DNA of 64,000 nt from Trichococcus collinsii (GTDB taxonomy: Bacteria; Bacillota; Bacilli; Lactobacillales; Aerococcaceae). The translations under genes were made by a program, and so were the position numbers. The notes beneath the pieces were generated by a model. The model made no database searches and was not told the origin of the DNA. It saw only the letters and a list, made by a program, of their open reading frames with translations. This document shows, piece after piece, positions 8,235 to 17,180 of this stretch. Position 1 is the first letter of the stretch. Every line of letters begins with the position of its first letter. The DNA lies in contig NZ_FNQH01000002.1 of assembly GCF_900107505.1 (NCBI RefSeq), positions 62,001 to 126,000 of the forward strand. The letters are read 5' to 3'.

Positions 8235-8609
8235 CTATCTGTTCTGGATGACTTCAACCTTGTAGCCATCCGGATCGGTGATGAAGTAGTATCTTACGGA
8301 AGAATCAGGCAAACCTTTATAGTCGGTCACGTTGAATCCGGCAGCTGCCTGTTTGTCATGCAGGGCTTCAAATTCATCCACTCCGATGGCGATATGGCCA
8401 TAGCCGTCACCGATGTTATAAGGCTCATGGTCGTAATTGTAAGTCAATTCCAACTCATAGTCATCGCCTTCCAATCCTAAGTAGACGATTGAGAATTTGT
8501 GTTCAGGGTAGTCCAGCTTCTTTTTTTCTTGGAAATCAAACGCCCCTTTGTAGAACGCAATCGATTTATCCAAGTGTTGTACGCGGATGCAAGTGTGTAA
8601 CATTTTCAT
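8235..8609 (-). CDS. gloA: Lactoylglutathione lyase-like VOC protein (glyoxalase I)
   Basis: A 124-residue vicinal-oxygen-chelate protein. The four metal ligands expected of glyoxalase I are in place: H5 in LHTCIRV, the glutamate of ELELTYNYDHEPY, the histidine of GHIAIGV, and the glutamate of YKVEVIQ at the C-terminus. It would detoxify methylglyoxal as its thiol adduct. Many Lactobacillales carry this protein. The ATG at 8609 is preceded by GAGAGG at a slightly long distance, and a second ATG lies two codons later. Probably the first gene of a two-gene unit with the SGNH hydrolase. Confidence 0.88.
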   Translation of the reverse strand: MKMLHTCIRVQHLDKSIAFYKGAFDFQEKKKLDYPEHKFSIVYLGLEGDDYELELTYNYDHEPYNIGDGYGHIAIGVDEFEALHDKQAAAGFNVTDYKGLPDSSVRYYFITDPDGYKVEVIQNR

Positions 8610-8756
8610 TAAGTCATCATTCCTCTCATTTATGCTATCTTTATCATACAGAATTATCGGTTCCTTTACAAAAAATTTGTAGCAAAAATAACCTTGCTAT
8701 ATCCTACAAACTGAATTATTCTAGAAGTTAGTTACCAGTGAGAAGGAGAAAACTCA

Positions 8757-9605
8757 ATGAAGATATGTATTTACTGCCATAATCGCATCCCGAAAGAGGC
8801 TTTGATCTGCCCGATGTGCGGGTCGGACGTTTCCGATTCGGACGCTATCCAACAAGATGAATTTTATCAATCCACTTTATTCGAAGATAATACGGAAAAT
8901 TTTGTCGATCTGACAGCAGATGAGGAGGAAGAAGCGGCTGAAACAGCTTCGCGTGCTGAAAAGCAAGCTTTTTCTTTCAATGGCGCAATGAATAAATTCT
9001 TCCGCTACGTTCGTTTTTTATGGAAAAAAATGAAAGACCCCGCAGAGACGAGAAAATCGCGCAGAGAAAGCCACAATCTTTACGGCTACTTCACCTTCGT
9101 CCTATCGGCATTGCTCTCAGCCGGATTGGTTACGCGGATTGCGGTCGCATTGACTAATCAATATGATCTACTTTCGCAGATTTCATTGCTTCCGACCGTC
9201 ACTTTCCAGGTCGAACCGGTTGTTTGGTTCATGAAAAGTTTCCTATTGTTCTTAGCACTCTATTATCTGTACCCATTCCTAGCATATCTCATCAAAACAT
9301 TCTTTCTGCACAGACGCCATGCCTTCCATAACTGGATGACGCAATATGCAGGCATGAATGCTTTCGGTCTGCTGCTATTGGGCACTGCCTTCATGATCAG
9401 TCTAATTGCCCCGATTTTGATGGCTGTACCTGTGCTGTTGTTGTTCTTGGTCCATCTCTCCAGCTATCTGGTGACGTTCATCGCCAGCTTGTACCAGACG
9501 ATCAACGAAACAAAAAGGGATACCCTTTACCTTTGCCTCGGCGGTATCAGCGCACATTTGTTGTTAATGATAACGATTGCCTATGTATTATTCCTGAAAA
9601 TGTAG
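8757..9605 (+). CDS. Zinc-ribbon multi-pass membrane protein
   Basis: A 282-residue protein that begins with a zinc ribbon, CIYCHNRIPKEALICPMCG (CxxC-x11-CxxC, residues 4-22), followed by an acidic linker and about five hydrophobic spans between residues 109 and 281. This layout is common in uncharacterised Firmicutes membrane proteins (YvbJ/DUF6574-like in appearance). No catalytic motif was seen. The ATG at 8757 follows GAGAAGGAG. It stands alone and is followed by a strong terminator. Confidence 0.75.
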   Translation: MKICIYCHNRIPKEALICPMCGSDVSDSDAIQQDEFYQSTLFEDNTENFVDLTADEEEEAAETASRAEKQAFSFNGAMNKFFRYVRFLWKKMKDPAETRKSRRESHNLYGYFTFVLSALLSAGLVTRIAVALTNQYDLLSQISLLPTVTFQVEPVVWFMKSFLLFLALYYLYPFLAYLIKTFFLHRRHAFHNWMTQYAGMNAFGLLLLGTAFMISLIAPILMAVPVLLLFLVHLSSYLVTFIASLYQTINETKRDTLYLCLGGISAHLLLMITIAYVLFLKM

Positions 9606-9609
9606 CATA

Positions 9610-9657
9610 AAAACAAGTGCGGCTCACCAGTCAAAGGTGGGCCGCACTTGTTTTTTT
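9610..9657. terminator. Bidirectional terminator, zinc-ribbon gene / cdd
   Basis: AACAAGTGCGGCTCACC pairs with GGTGGGCCGCACTTGTT with one mismatch, with A and T runs on either side. It overlaps the end of cdd by two bases. Confidence 0.9.
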
Positions 9658-10054
9658 ACATATTCAAATCGGTAAAGGCATAGGGAACCAACTCTTTGAT
9701 CGTCAGCTCTATGATTTTCCCGTGCTTGTCGGAAAGGTAGACAGGCGTTTCGTACCCGCACAATTCCACCATCACCTGGCGACAGATACTGCATGGTGGA
9801 AGGAAGGTTTCCGTGTCGCCGGCGATTGCGATGGCCGCAACGTCGTCTTTGTGGTAGCCTCTCGTAACGCCAGTGAATAAGGCGGTCCGCTCCGCGCAGT
9901 TTGTCGCGCCGAAAGAAACATTTTCCACGTTTACGCCTTCGATCACTTCGCCGTCCTTATAGAGGATTGCCGCTCCCACCGGAAAATGGGAATACGGGCT
10001 GTATGCATGTTGCATGGCTGATCTTGCTCTGGACACTAATTCTTCACTGTTCAT
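9656..10054 (-). CDS. cdd: Cytidine deaminase
   Basis: Converts cytidine and deoxycytidine to uridine and deoxyuridine for pyrimidine salvage. The protein has 132 residues, typical of the small homotetrameric enzyme. The catalytic TNCAERTA motif (C53, E55) and PPCSICRQ (C88, C91) supply the zinc ligands and proton-shuttle glutamate. I place the start at ATG 10054, seven bases after GAGGG, rather than at an upstream ATG that lacks a ribosome site. It seems monocistronic. Confidence 0.96.
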   Translation of the reverse strand: MNSEELVSRARSAMQHAYSPYSHFPVGAAILYKDGEVIEGVNVENVSFGATNCAERTALFTGVTRGYHKDDVAAIAIAGDTETFLPPCSICRQVMVELCGYETPVYLSDKHGKIIELTIKELVPYAFTDLNM

Positions 10055-10201
10055 CGATGATCCCTCGCTTATCATGAATGGGTATTTTTCTGCTCGGTAA
10101 ATGTTCGTGTTTACAGTATACCGATTATTCCAGATTTTGCCAAACCGGAAAGGTCATCGATCCCTGTTGCCTAGATCCTGCTCAAGCTTTACTCGTTCGG
10201 A

Positions 10202-11314
10202 TCAGAGTTCAGGCAAATTCGCCATGTAATCCTCGAGTGCCTGAATCGCTTCCGCCATAAAATCGGCTGTTACTTCGTAAGGCAGTCCGTGCGCCGGTGC
10301 TTCAGGTTTGGTCGACAGGCGGGCGATTTCCATGATACCCTCTTCATCCAATCTGCCCAAGTGCAGATCGCGGAGGCTCTTCGGAATGTTCAAGTGTTCA
10401 TAGAACGGGATCAGATTGTCAATCTCCGCCCATTTCTTTTCATAAGCCAATTGGACCATGATTCCATAGGCAACTTTATGCCCATGCAGGAAATGATGCG
10501 ACTCCGGGAAGTTGGTGATGGCATCATGGATTTCATGAGCGATGGTCGTCCGCGCAAAAGCATCCCCCATCCCGCCGACCATGCCACTGATGGAAGTGAT
10601 GACCTCCGTCAGTTTCACAAAAGCTTCGGTCACTTCCCCCGCTTCCAGACTGGCGATCGCCAACTCGGCGTGGTCCAGGATGCTTTGTCTGCAGATGTAA
10701 GCAGCTTGGCGCGCCATCATCAGCATCGGTTGTTGGGCATTCTCAGGCAAGGAAAGGATTTCATCCGATTCGTACCATTTGGCCAGCGTATCCGCCAACC
10801 CAGCCACAAAAAAATCCTTCGGCGAATCGATGATCAATTTTGGTTCCAGCAACAAAAGTGAAGCTTGTTGCTGGAGGAAATCGTAGCGGATGAACACACC
10901 GTCTTCAGTGTACATGACGCTGAGCGGTGTCCATGGCGCGCAGTTGCTCGCCAATGTCGGCACCATTACATTCAAGATCCCCTCCGCTTTAGCTGCTGCA
11001 TATTTCACAGCATCCATGATTTTCCCGCCGCCGACGCCGATGATCGCATCGCTCTCGTGCTGTACGGCCAATCCGACGATGCGGTCGACTTCTTCATAGC
11101 TGCATTCGCCCGAAAAAGCCACTTCGGTGATCGAAAAACCTTTTTGATAGAGCTCTTCAAGGTAGGGACGAGCTTTTTGCCAGGATACGGTCCCGTGCAC
11201 GATCAAAATATTTTTGACGAAGCGCTGTTCCAATCGTTTCGGCAAAGTAGAGAGGACCCCCGCTCTGCATTCGTATTCTTGCGGACCAGTTCTTACGATC
11301 AATTCTTTCGTCAT
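10202..11314 (-). CDS. Iron-containing alcohol dehydrogenase family protein
   Basis: About 370 residues of the group III (glycerol-dehydrogenase-like) fold. The nucleotide-binding GVGGGKIMDAVK lies near residue 93, and metal-binding histidines are seen in AHEIHDAITNFPESHHFLHG. The overall pattern is closest to the hydroxycarboxylate/2-oxoacid dehydrogenase (HcxA/YbdH) branch, but the substrate is not certain. ATG 11314 is chosen because GGAGG lies ten bases upstream; an ATG nine bases earlier abuts that site. It starts 23 bp after luxS and is probably cotranscribed with it. Confidence 0.85.
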   Translation of the reverse strand: MTKELIVRTGPQEYECRAGVLSTLPKRLEQRFVKNILIVHGTVSWQKARPYLEELYQKGFSITEVAFSGECSYEEVDRIVGLAVQHESDAIIGVGGGKIMDAVKYAAAKAEGILNVMVPTLASNCAPWTPLSVMYTEDGVFIRYDFLQQQASLLLLEPKLIIDSPKDFFVAGLADTLAKWYESDEILSLPENAQQPMLMMARQAAYICRQSILDHAELAIASLEAGEVTEAFVKLTEVITSISGMVGGMGDAFARTTIAHEIHDAITNFPESHHFLHGHKVAYGIMVQLAYEKKWAEIDNLIPFYEHLNIPKSLRDLHLGRLDEEGIMEIARLSTKPEAPAHGLPYEVTADFMAEAIQALEDYMANLPEL

Positions 11315-11337
11315 AAACGTCATTCCTCCCAGTATTT

Positions 11338-11799
11338 CTAGACCGTGCGCGTGAATGGATCACGGCTGATGCCGGCCGCCAACACTTGCTTCGCGTATTC
11401 TTGTGCGCCGAACAAGGAATGGTCGCGGTAATTCCCACATTCCTTCGCGGTCGTTGCCGGAACTACTGTCGTTTCCAATACAATCTGCAACACTTTTTCC
11501 AAAGCAGAAGCGATTTCTTCCGGAGTGTGTTCACCCCAACAGATCATGTAGAACCCGGTGCGGCAACCCATCGGTGACAAATCGATGACGCCATCGACAT
11601 AATCGCGGATGTTGATCGCCAAAAGGTGTTCCAACGTGTGCATAGCCCCTGTCGGCAGCGCATCCTGGTTGGGCTGCACAAAACGCAGATCGAACTTTGT
11701 GACGATAGCCCCCGTTTCGTGCACTTCATAACCTGCTTGGCGGACATACGGAGCCTTCACCAAATCGTGATCCAATTCAAAACTTTCTACTCTAGCCAT
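11338..11799 (-). CDS. luxS: S-ribosylhomocysteine lyase
   Basis: Cleaves S-ribosylhomocysteine to homocysteine and DPD, the precursor of autoinducer-2, in the activated methyl cycle. The protein has 153 residues. The HTLEH motif supplies metal ligands H54 and H58 and catalytic E57. KECGNY carries ligand C121, and GCRTG carries catalytic C79. The start follows GGAG with normal spacing. No S-box or T-box-like leader was seen in the short region upstream. The alcohol dehydrogenase gene follows closely. Confidence 0.98.
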   Translation of the reverse strand: MARVESFELDHDLVKAPYVRQAGYEVHETGAIVTKFDLRFVQPNQDALPTGAMHTLEHLLAINIRDYVDGVIDLSPMGCRTGFYMICWGEHTPEEIASALEKVLQIVLETTVVPATTAKECGNYRDHSLFGAQEYAKQVLAAGISRDPFTRTV

Positions 11800-11974
11800 C
11801 TATATTCTCCATTCTTCAGCTTAAGTGCTGTTGTTTGTTTATGATGCGTACCAATACATTATACTAGACATTTATGAGATTTTCCTTAAAATTATATCAC
11901 GTGGCGTGTTATTATGTAGGAACAGTAAAAAACTGAAAATTTGTTTTCGCGCATGAAAGGAGTGCTTCGCCACT

Positions 11975-12886
11975 TTGATAAGTATCGTTTTCCAGCAGTT
12001 GCTGACCATGTTCACCATCATGTTTTTTGGTTTTATTCTGATACGTACGAATGTTATCACTAGCGAGGGCACACGCCAGATATCGACCATCCTCTCCTTG
12101 TTCGTGATGCCAGCGACCATGATCACTTCTTTCAATGCAACTTTTGACGCACACCGCTTGAAGTTGTTGTTATGGGCGACGCTAGCAGCTTTTCTGACGA
12201 TTTCCATCCGCGCGTTCATCGTCCGTGTCCTGCTGAAAAAAGAGGACCGCATCGACAAATACGCCACAATTTTCCCGAATGCTGGTTTTATCGGCATCCC
12301 CTTGGTACTTGCGACAGTGGGATATGAGGGCGTCTTTTTCATGTCCGGATACATCATGGCAAATAACGTCACCCAGTGGACTTACGGCCAATATCTGATT
12401 TCGGGCGACAAAAAGGCGATGACCCTGCGGCAAACCCTTCTCAATCCCGGAATGATCGGGGCTGCCATCGGTTTGTCCATCTACATCAGCCGCCTGCCGA
12501 TCCCTGATTTTCTCTGGAAGTCCGTTGACAGCTTGGCAGCGTTGAATACGCCGCTGGCCATGATTATTCTCGGCAGCTATATCGCCAACAGCAATTTTTC
12601 GGAATTATTGGCTTTCCCGAAAGCGTATTGGACTACTTTCCTGCGTTTGATCGTCACCGCTCTCATCTCAATCGGTGTTATCTATTTGTTGCCGATCAAT
12701 GACTATATGGTGGAAATCGTCCTGACCATCGCTTCCTGTGCGCCAGCTGCAACAAATACCGCCATTCTTGGCCGTTTGTTCGGTGGCGACTACGAATATG
12801 GAGCGAGGCTCGTGGTCCTGACCACTTTACTGTCTTTATTTACAATACCGTTCATCGTGCAATTTGCACAACTGTTGTTCGGATAA
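11975..12886 (+). CDS. AEC (auxin efflux carrier) family permease
   Basis: A 303-residue membrane protein with about ten hydrophobic spans, typical of the AEC family, which includes malate/lactate carriers in lactic acid bacteria. Family landmarks are TIFPNAGFIGIPL-like sequence (here ATIFPNAGFIGIPL near residue 103), an LxxPxxM-like break, and the late SCAPAATNTAILGRLFGGD. The start is a TTG at 11975 about twelve bases after AAAGGAG. Substrate cannot be predicted. The carbonic anhydrase gene follows after 24 bp, so an organic-acid/bicarbonate link is possible but only inferred. Confidence 0.85.
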   Translation: MISIVFQQLLTMFTIMFFGFILIRTNVITSEGTRQISTILSLFVMPATMITSFNATFDAHRLKLLLWATLAAFLTISIRAFIVRVLLKKEDRIDKYATIFPNAGFIGIPLVLATVGYEGVFFMSGYIMANNVTQWTYGQYLISGDKKAMTLRQTLLNPGMIGAAIGLSIYISRLPIPDFLWKSVDSLAALNTPLAMIILGSYIANSNFSELLAFPKAYWTTFLRLIVTALISIGVIYLLPINDYMVEIVLTIASCAPAATNTAILGRLFGGDYEYGARLVVLTTLLSLFTIPFIVQFAQLLFG

Positions 12887-12910
12887 TCATTTCAGAAAGA
12901 AGGTATGCAC

Positions 12911-13537
12911 ATGGAAAAGTTACTAGAAGGTATCGTCAATTTCAGAAGAGGGGATTTTGAATCTCATCGAGAGCTGTTCAAGGGGTTAAAAGCATCCCAG
13001 AAACCGCATACCCTCTTTATTTCCTGTTCTGATTCACGTATCGATCCAAATATGATCACTGGAACGTTACCTGGCGAATTGTTCATCGTCCGAAACATCG
13101 CCAATATTGTGCCGCCTTATCGGATGACTACCGAATACGTGGCAACGACATCCGCCATCGAGTATGCCGTACTCGCGCTCGGCGTAGAGAACATCATCAT
13201 CTGTGGCCATTCCAACTGCGGCGGTTGTGCTGCTTGCCTGCATCCCGAAGGAAAATTAGAGGAGTTGCCGCACACCCGCAAATGGCTGGAACTGATCCAT
13301 CCAGTCCGTGACCGCGTCCTGAAGGAAATCCCGGAAACCGAACCTGAGGCACGGGCTTGGATGATGGAGCAAGGCAATGTCGTGGAGCAGCTGAAGCATT
13401 TGATAACTTTCCCTTACATAGCCGCAAAAATGAGGGAAGGCAAGCTGAAAATCAGCGGGTGGCACTACATCATCGAGACCGGTGAAGTTTTCATTTACGA
13501 CCGTGATAAAGGCGAATTTTTGCTGGCCAACGGTTAA
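12911..13537 (+). CDS. Beta-class carbonic anhydrase
   Basis: Interconverts CO2 and bicarbonate, supplying bicarbonate for carboxylations. Zinc ligands are C39 and D41 in CSDSR, and H100 and C103 in GHSNCGGC. The protein is 208 residues, normal for the plant-like (Can/Cab) class. The start is taken as ATG 12911, seven bases after AGAAGG; an ATG six bases earlier is too close. Expressed with the upstream permease, and followed by a strong terminator. Confidence 0.95.
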   Translation: MEKLLEGIVNFRRGDFESHRELFKGLKASQKPHTLFISCSDSRIDPNMITGTLPGELFIVRNIANIVPPYRMTTEYVATTSAIEYAVLALGVENIIICGHSNCGGCAACLHPEGKLEELPHTRKWLELIHPVRDRVLKEIPETEPEARAWMMEQGNVVEQLKHLITFPYIAAKMREGKLKISGWHYIIETGEVFIYDRDKGEFLLANG

Positions 13538-13556
13538 TAAAAATCGAAGCAAAAAA

Positions 13557-13594
13557 GGACGCATCCCGCAATTAAAGCCGGGATGCGTCCTTTT
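13557..13594. terminator. Bidirectional terminator, carbonic anhydrase / niaX
   Basis: GGACGCATCCCG pairs perfectly with CGGGATGCGTCC, flanked by AAAAAA on the left and TTTT on the right. It can terminate both convergent genes. Confidence 0.9.
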
Positions 13595-13615
13595 CATTTT
13601 GATTTCTGTTGCGTT

Positions 13616-14173
13616 CTATACAGAGCGCACCGGTGCGGCTTTTTTGCCGACCGCTTTCCAGACGATTTGAGCCAACCAATAGTCGACCATGCTGTGGATG
13701 ACTGTTCCGATGCCGACAAGCAGCATGACAGAAGAGATCAAACCCTTATCGTAATAGGCTTCCGTCAGGTTCCCTGCAAAATAGAACAGGCTCACAACAA
13801 TGACTTCACAGCCGGCATGCAAAACGCCCAAAAAAAAGCTGAAAAGCAATGATTTTTTTAAATCATGCGCCATTTCCGGGTGCCTTTGGATGTATTTCGC
13901 ACCGACATACGAAAAAATCATGTGCGTCGCCGCACGCAAGACTACGACCAATGGAAAGCCGCCCAACATGAAGCCGACTGCAGTTCCAAAGGCAACCGCA
14001 ACAGCGATGCCGGGTGAAAGGAACATGGCGATCATCGTCGCCACATGGCTTGCCAAGGTGAAGGATGCCGGTTCAAGAATTATTTTCAAAGGGGATATCA
14101 TCGGTATCAGGATCCCTATCGCAATCAGTAGAGCAGCTATCGTAATGTGTTTCGTTTGTGTACGTGTATTCAT
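13616..14173 (-). CDS. niaX: Niacin transporter NiaX (ECF substrate-binding subunit)
   Basis: A 185-residue integral membrane protein with five or six hydrophobic spans, matching the small S-component fold of ECF vitamin transporters. The assignment to niacin rests on three things together: the sequence type (an MNTRTQTKHITIAALLIAIG start, as in YceI/NiaX-like proteins), the adjacent niaR gene, and a perfect NiaR-type palindrome in its promoter. It would work with the shared ECF energising module encoded elsewhere. The start follows GGAGGG. Confidence 0.85.
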   Translation of the reverse strand: MNTRTQTKHITIAALLIAIGILIPMISPLKIILEPASFTLASHVATMIAMFLSPGIAVAVAFGTAVGFMLGGFPLVVVLRAATHMIFSYVGAKYIQRHPEMAHDLKKSLLFSFFLGVLHAGCEVIVVSLFYFAGNLTEAYYDKGLISSVMLLVGIGTVIHSMVDYWLAQIVWKAVGKKAAPVRSV

Positions 14174-14197
14174 TTCGCCAATCCCTCCAAAGAAGTA

Positions 14198-14219
14198 TAC
14201 AACTGTCTTGACAGTTGTA
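14198..14219. promoter_or_regulatory. NiaR operator
   Basis: A perfect 22-bp palindrome, TACAACTGTCTTGACAGTTGTA. It lies immediately downstream of the niaX -10, where a bound repressor would block initiation. Its TGTC...GACA core resembles NiaR sites known from Firmicutes. The neighbouring niaR gene supports the assignment. Confidence 0.8.
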
Positions 14220-14224
14220 ATATA

Positions 14225-14252
14225 TTATATAATCTTTTCAGGCATTGTCAAG
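14225..14252 (-). promoter_or_regulatory. niaX promoter
   Basis: On the minus strand a consensus -35 TTGACA is followed after about 16 bp by a consensus -10 TATAAT. The NiaR palindrome begins a few bases downstream of the -10. Confidence 0.75.
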
Positions 14253-14269
14253 CTTATTTTCATGCGTTT

Positions 14270-14794
14270 TCAACCGGAATAGAGGATGCCGGCTTCCTGC
14301 AATTCCTTTTTGATGCGCAGGAAGGTGTCTTCATCCTTGCAGGCAAGTGTATGCAGGTGAACGCCGCCTGTCAGCGAAGACAGCATCGCTGCTTCGTTTG
14401 TTGCGATTTTTTTCATGAAATCGATGACATCATGGCGCGAACGGATGTGCAATTCACCGGTCAAGGTGCCATAAACGGGATGCTCTACTTGGACATCCAC
14501 GACCTCGCCGCCATTGTCCACGATGATATTCAGTTCCGTCACAGTATCGGCTTGCGAGTGCTGGCAGGCAATTTTGCCCGTAAACAGGCTGCCTTCGCTC
14601 TTGAATGCATTCGCGGACAGATAGCCCCTTGGCGTTGCCAGGATCTCAATCCCTTTGGCGCGAATCAACGCGATATCGCCCACGATGACCTGGCGACTTA
14701 CCGACAACAATTCAGCCAGTTGGGTGGCGTTCACCGGTTGGTCGGCGCCCTCCAATAATTTGATGATTTCATTTCGTCTCTCTGCTGCTTTCAC
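14270..14794 (-). CDS. niaR: Niacin-responsive transcriptional repressor NiaR
   Basis: About 174 residues: an N-terminal winged helix (RRNEIIKLLEGADQPVNATQ, then LAELLSVSRQVIVGDIALIR) and a C-terminal 3H ligand domain with the histidine clusters VEHPVYG, LHIRSRHD and GGVHLHTLAC. It represses NAD-precursor genes when niacin is plentiful. The frame is open further upstream, but GTG 14794 after AAGGGTGAGG gives the usual family length and removes an untypical N-terminal extension. A consensus promoter lies just upstream. Confidence 0.9.
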   Translation of the reverse strand: MKAAERRNEIIKLLEGADQPVNATQLAELLSVSRQVIVGDIALIRAKGIEILATPRGYLSANAFKSEGSLFTGKIACQHSQADTVTELNIIVDNGGEVVDVQVEHPVYGTLTGELHIRSRHDVIDFMKKIATNEAAMLSSLTGGVHLHTLACKDEDTFLRIKKELQEAGILYSG

Positions 14795-14828
14795 AAACCT
14801 CACCCTTCCGTAACGCGTTCTCTTCTTT

Positions 14829-14857
14829 ATAGTACCTATTTTTACTCCGGACTGCAA
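14829..14857 (-). promoter_or_regulatory. niaR promoter
   Basis: TTGCAG (14852-14857) and TACTAT (14829-14834) on the minus strand, 17 bp apart. It lies after the pheA terminator, so niaR is transcribed separately from the aro operon. Confidence 0.65.
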
Positions 14858-14870
14858 GAATCGAAAACAC

Positions 14871-14915
14871 AAAAAGCCAGCAACGCGCCGCACAAGGCAG
14901 TCGTTGCTGGCTTTT
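14871..14915 (-). terminator. Terminator of the aroF-pheA operon
   Basis: AAAAGCCAGCAACG pairs perfectly with CGTTGCTGGCTTTT around a 16-nt loop, ending in a T-run on the minus strand. It begins right at the pheA stop codon. Confidence 0.85.
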
Positions 14916-14916
14916 C

Positions 14917-16062
14917 TTATTTGTTTTCCGTTGCGGCGATGTAGCAGCCCAATAAACGGAAATAGACGCTGCTCCGGTGGATGAAGCGCAGGGCTTCATG
15001 GACGTTTTCGTCGGCGATGTTGCCTTCGAAATCCAGGTACAACAGATATTCCCATTTTTCCCCTTCGACGGGGCGGGATTCGATCTTGATCAGGTTGATG
15101 TGGTACCTCGCGAAATGACGCAGCAGCTTGAAAAGCGTGCCGGCTTGATTGTCCAAAGAGAACACAACGCTGACTTTGTTGCAGCGCGGATTCGACTCGA
15201 GGTCCTTGCCGACGATGATGAAGCGAGTCGTGTTTTCGCTCTGATTTTGGATGCTCTCCGCCAAGATAGAGAGGCCATGGATCTGGGCGGCTCTTCTGCT
15301 GGCGATGGCACCTTTGTGCGCATCGCCGGAATCCTTAACCATTTTTGCGCTGTCGGACGTGCTGTGGAACGGAATCTGACGCCACTGCTCGTGGTACTTG
15401 AAATAATCGGTAGATTGCTGGAAACCTTGCGGGTGCGAATAGACTTCTTCGATCTGATCCAGACTGGTCCCTTCCAGGCCGATCAGGTGCTGTTCGATTT
15501 TGATGTATTGCTCGCCCACGATGGAAAGGCCGTATTTGTACAACAGGTCGAGCACTTGTGAAATCGCACCGGTAGAAGAGTTTTCCACAGGCAGAACGCC
15601 ATAATCGATTTCTCCATTTTGGATGGCCAAGAAAAGCGACTCAAATGTATGGTAGTTTTTAGGATCGCGGGGCGCTTCCTTGAAATAGGCCAACATCGCT
15701 TCTTCACAGAAGGACCCCGTTTCCCCAAAGTATCCAATCTGCGCAGGTTGCTTGGGTTCGTGAATCGCAAAAATCTGCTCATAATCGTTCGAGGCTGCCC
15801 GGACATCCTTCTGGACCTCCTTTGAAAGATCCATGATCGTATCCAAGAAATGATGGGTCTGCACCGCAAATTCATCACTCTTCAGATGGGTAAGATTCTG
15901 TTCCGCAACGCGCTGCTCACGGCCTTCATCAAAGATGGGCAAATCATGTGCCACCTTGTAATTACCGATGGCTTGGGAAATGTGCATCCTTTTTTCGAAC
16001 AGAGCCACAAGCTCCTGATCAATGGCATCCAACTCTTTGCGATAATCTTCTAAATCCGTCAT
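14917..16062 (-). CDS. pheA: Bifunctional chorismate mutase / prephenate dehydratase (P-protein)
   Basis: Converts chorismate via prephenate to phenylpyruvate, committing flux to phenylalanine. Residues 1-90 form an AroQ-type chorismate mutase (DAIDQELVALFEKRMHISQA). A prephenate dehydratase follows (QIGYFGETGSFCEEAMLAYF, and NTTRFIIVGKD with the TRF motif). A C-terminal ACT domain carries the ESRP motif expected for phenylalanine feedback. At 381 residues it is full length. The mutase-dehydratase fusion is less usual in Firmicutes, where the dehydratase is often free-standing. Last gene of the operon. Confidence 0.96.
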   Translation of the reverse strand: MTDLEDYRKELDAIDQELVALFEKRMHISQAIGNYKVAHDLPIFDEGREQRVAEQNLTHLKSDEFAVQTHHFLDTIMDLSKEVQKDVRAASNDYEQIFAIHEPKQPAQIGYFGETGSFCEEAMLAYFKEAPRDPKNYHTFESLFLAIQNGEIDYGVLPVENSSTGAISQVLDLLYKYGLSIVGEQYIKIEQHLIGLEGTSLDQIEEVYSHPQGFQQSTDYFKYHEQWRQIPFHSTSDSAKMVKDSGDAHKGAIASRRAAQIHGLSILAESIQNQSENTTRFIIVGKDLESNPRCNKVSVVFSLDNQAGTLFKLLRHFARYHINLIKIESRPVEGEKWEYLLYLDFEGNIADENVHEALRFIHRSSVYFRLLGCYIAATENK

Positions 16063-16082
16063 ACTCGCCTTCCACTCCGTTC

Positions 16083-17180
16083 TCAGTCGTATTTATAGAA
16101 TTTGGAATCCAACAGCAAATCCAGGATTGCGATTGCCGTCACGGCCTCCAAGACAGGAATGGCGCGCGGTACGATGATCGGATCGTGTCTGCCTTCAACC
16201 GATAATTCCGCATCCGTCTTGTCTTCGATGTTGATGGTTTGCTGCAGCTTTGTGATGGAAGCTGGCGGCTTGATCGCCACTTTGTAGATGATCGGCATGC
16301 CGTCCGTGATGCCGCCCAAAATGCCGCCGTTATGGTTCGTGCGGGTCTTGATCTGGTCGCCGTCATAATAATAGGAATCATTCGCTTCCGATCCAAGCAT
16401 TTCTGCGATGCCGAAGCCGCTTCCGAATTCCAAACCTTTGATGGCAGGTACGGAGAAAAGAATATGTGCCAGAACGGACTCAACGGAATCAAAGAACGGA
16501 TTGCCGACTCCTGCCGGGATACCCAAGACGCAGATTTCCGCCGTTCCGCCGACGGAATCGCCGCTGGCTTTTGCTTCGCGGATCAGATTGCGCATTTCCT
16601 CTTCAAGCGACTCGTTCAACAAAGGCAGTTCTTTGCTTGCAAAGCCTTTCAGCATTTCAGGTGTGACTTCCGTGTTCAGGAAGCTGTCATCCTGGATTTT
16701 GGCTACGCTCTTCACGTGACCCCCGATGGTGATGCCTTGCTTTTCAAGCAATTGCTTCGCGATCGCACCAGCAAACACTAACGGTGCCGTGATCCGGCCG
16801 GAGAAATGGCCGCTGCCGCGGTAATCGTTGAAGCCGTCGTAACGGACATAGCCTGGGTAATCGGCCTGACCAGGACGCATCAATTTCTTCATCTGACCGT
16901 AGTCTTTGGACCGCGTGTCGCTATTGCGGATGATCGCCGCAAGCGGGCTGCCTGTCGTCATGTCGTTGAAGTAACCGCTCAAGATCTCAGGCTGATCTTT
17001 TTCTTTCCTTGGCGTCGTCAAAGCACCTTGACCTGGCGCTCTCCGTTTCATTTCCTCCAGAACTTTATCCATATCGATCTTATGGCCTGGTGGTAGACCG
17101 TCGATGGTGACGCCGATTGCGGAACCATGTGATTCGCCGAAGATGGATACCTTTAATTTATTCCCAAATATTCCGCTCAT
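16083..17180 (-). CDS. aroC: Chorismate synthase
   Basis: Last step of the shikimate pathway: EPSP to chorismate with reduced FMN. Hallmarks are GESHGSAIGVTIDGLPPG at the N-terminus, RRAPGQGALTTPRKE, the DYRGSGHFSGRIT motif, and a C-terminal GRHDPIIVPRA. The 365-residue length is normal for the class. The start overlaps the aroA stop in an ATGA arrangement, so the two are translationally coupled. pheA follows 20 bp downstream. Confidence 0.98.
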   Translation of the reverse strand: MSGIFGNKLKVSIFGESHGSAIGVTIDGLPPGHKIDMDKVLEEMKRRAPGQGALTTPRKEKDQPEILSGYFNDMTTGSPLAAIIRNSDTRSKDYGQMKKLMRPGQADYPGYVRYDGFNDYRGSGHFSGRITAPLVFAGAIAKQLLEKQGITIGGHVKSVAKIQDDSFLNTEVTPEMLKGFASKELPLLNESLEEEMRNLIREAKASGDSVGGTAEICVLGIPAGVGNPFFDSVESVLAHILFSVPAIKGLEFGSGFGIAEMLGSEANDSYYYDGDQIKTRTNHNGGILGGITDGMPIIYKVAIKPPASITKLQQTINIEDKTDAELSVEGRHDPIIVPRAIPVLEAVTAIAILDLLLDSKFYKYD

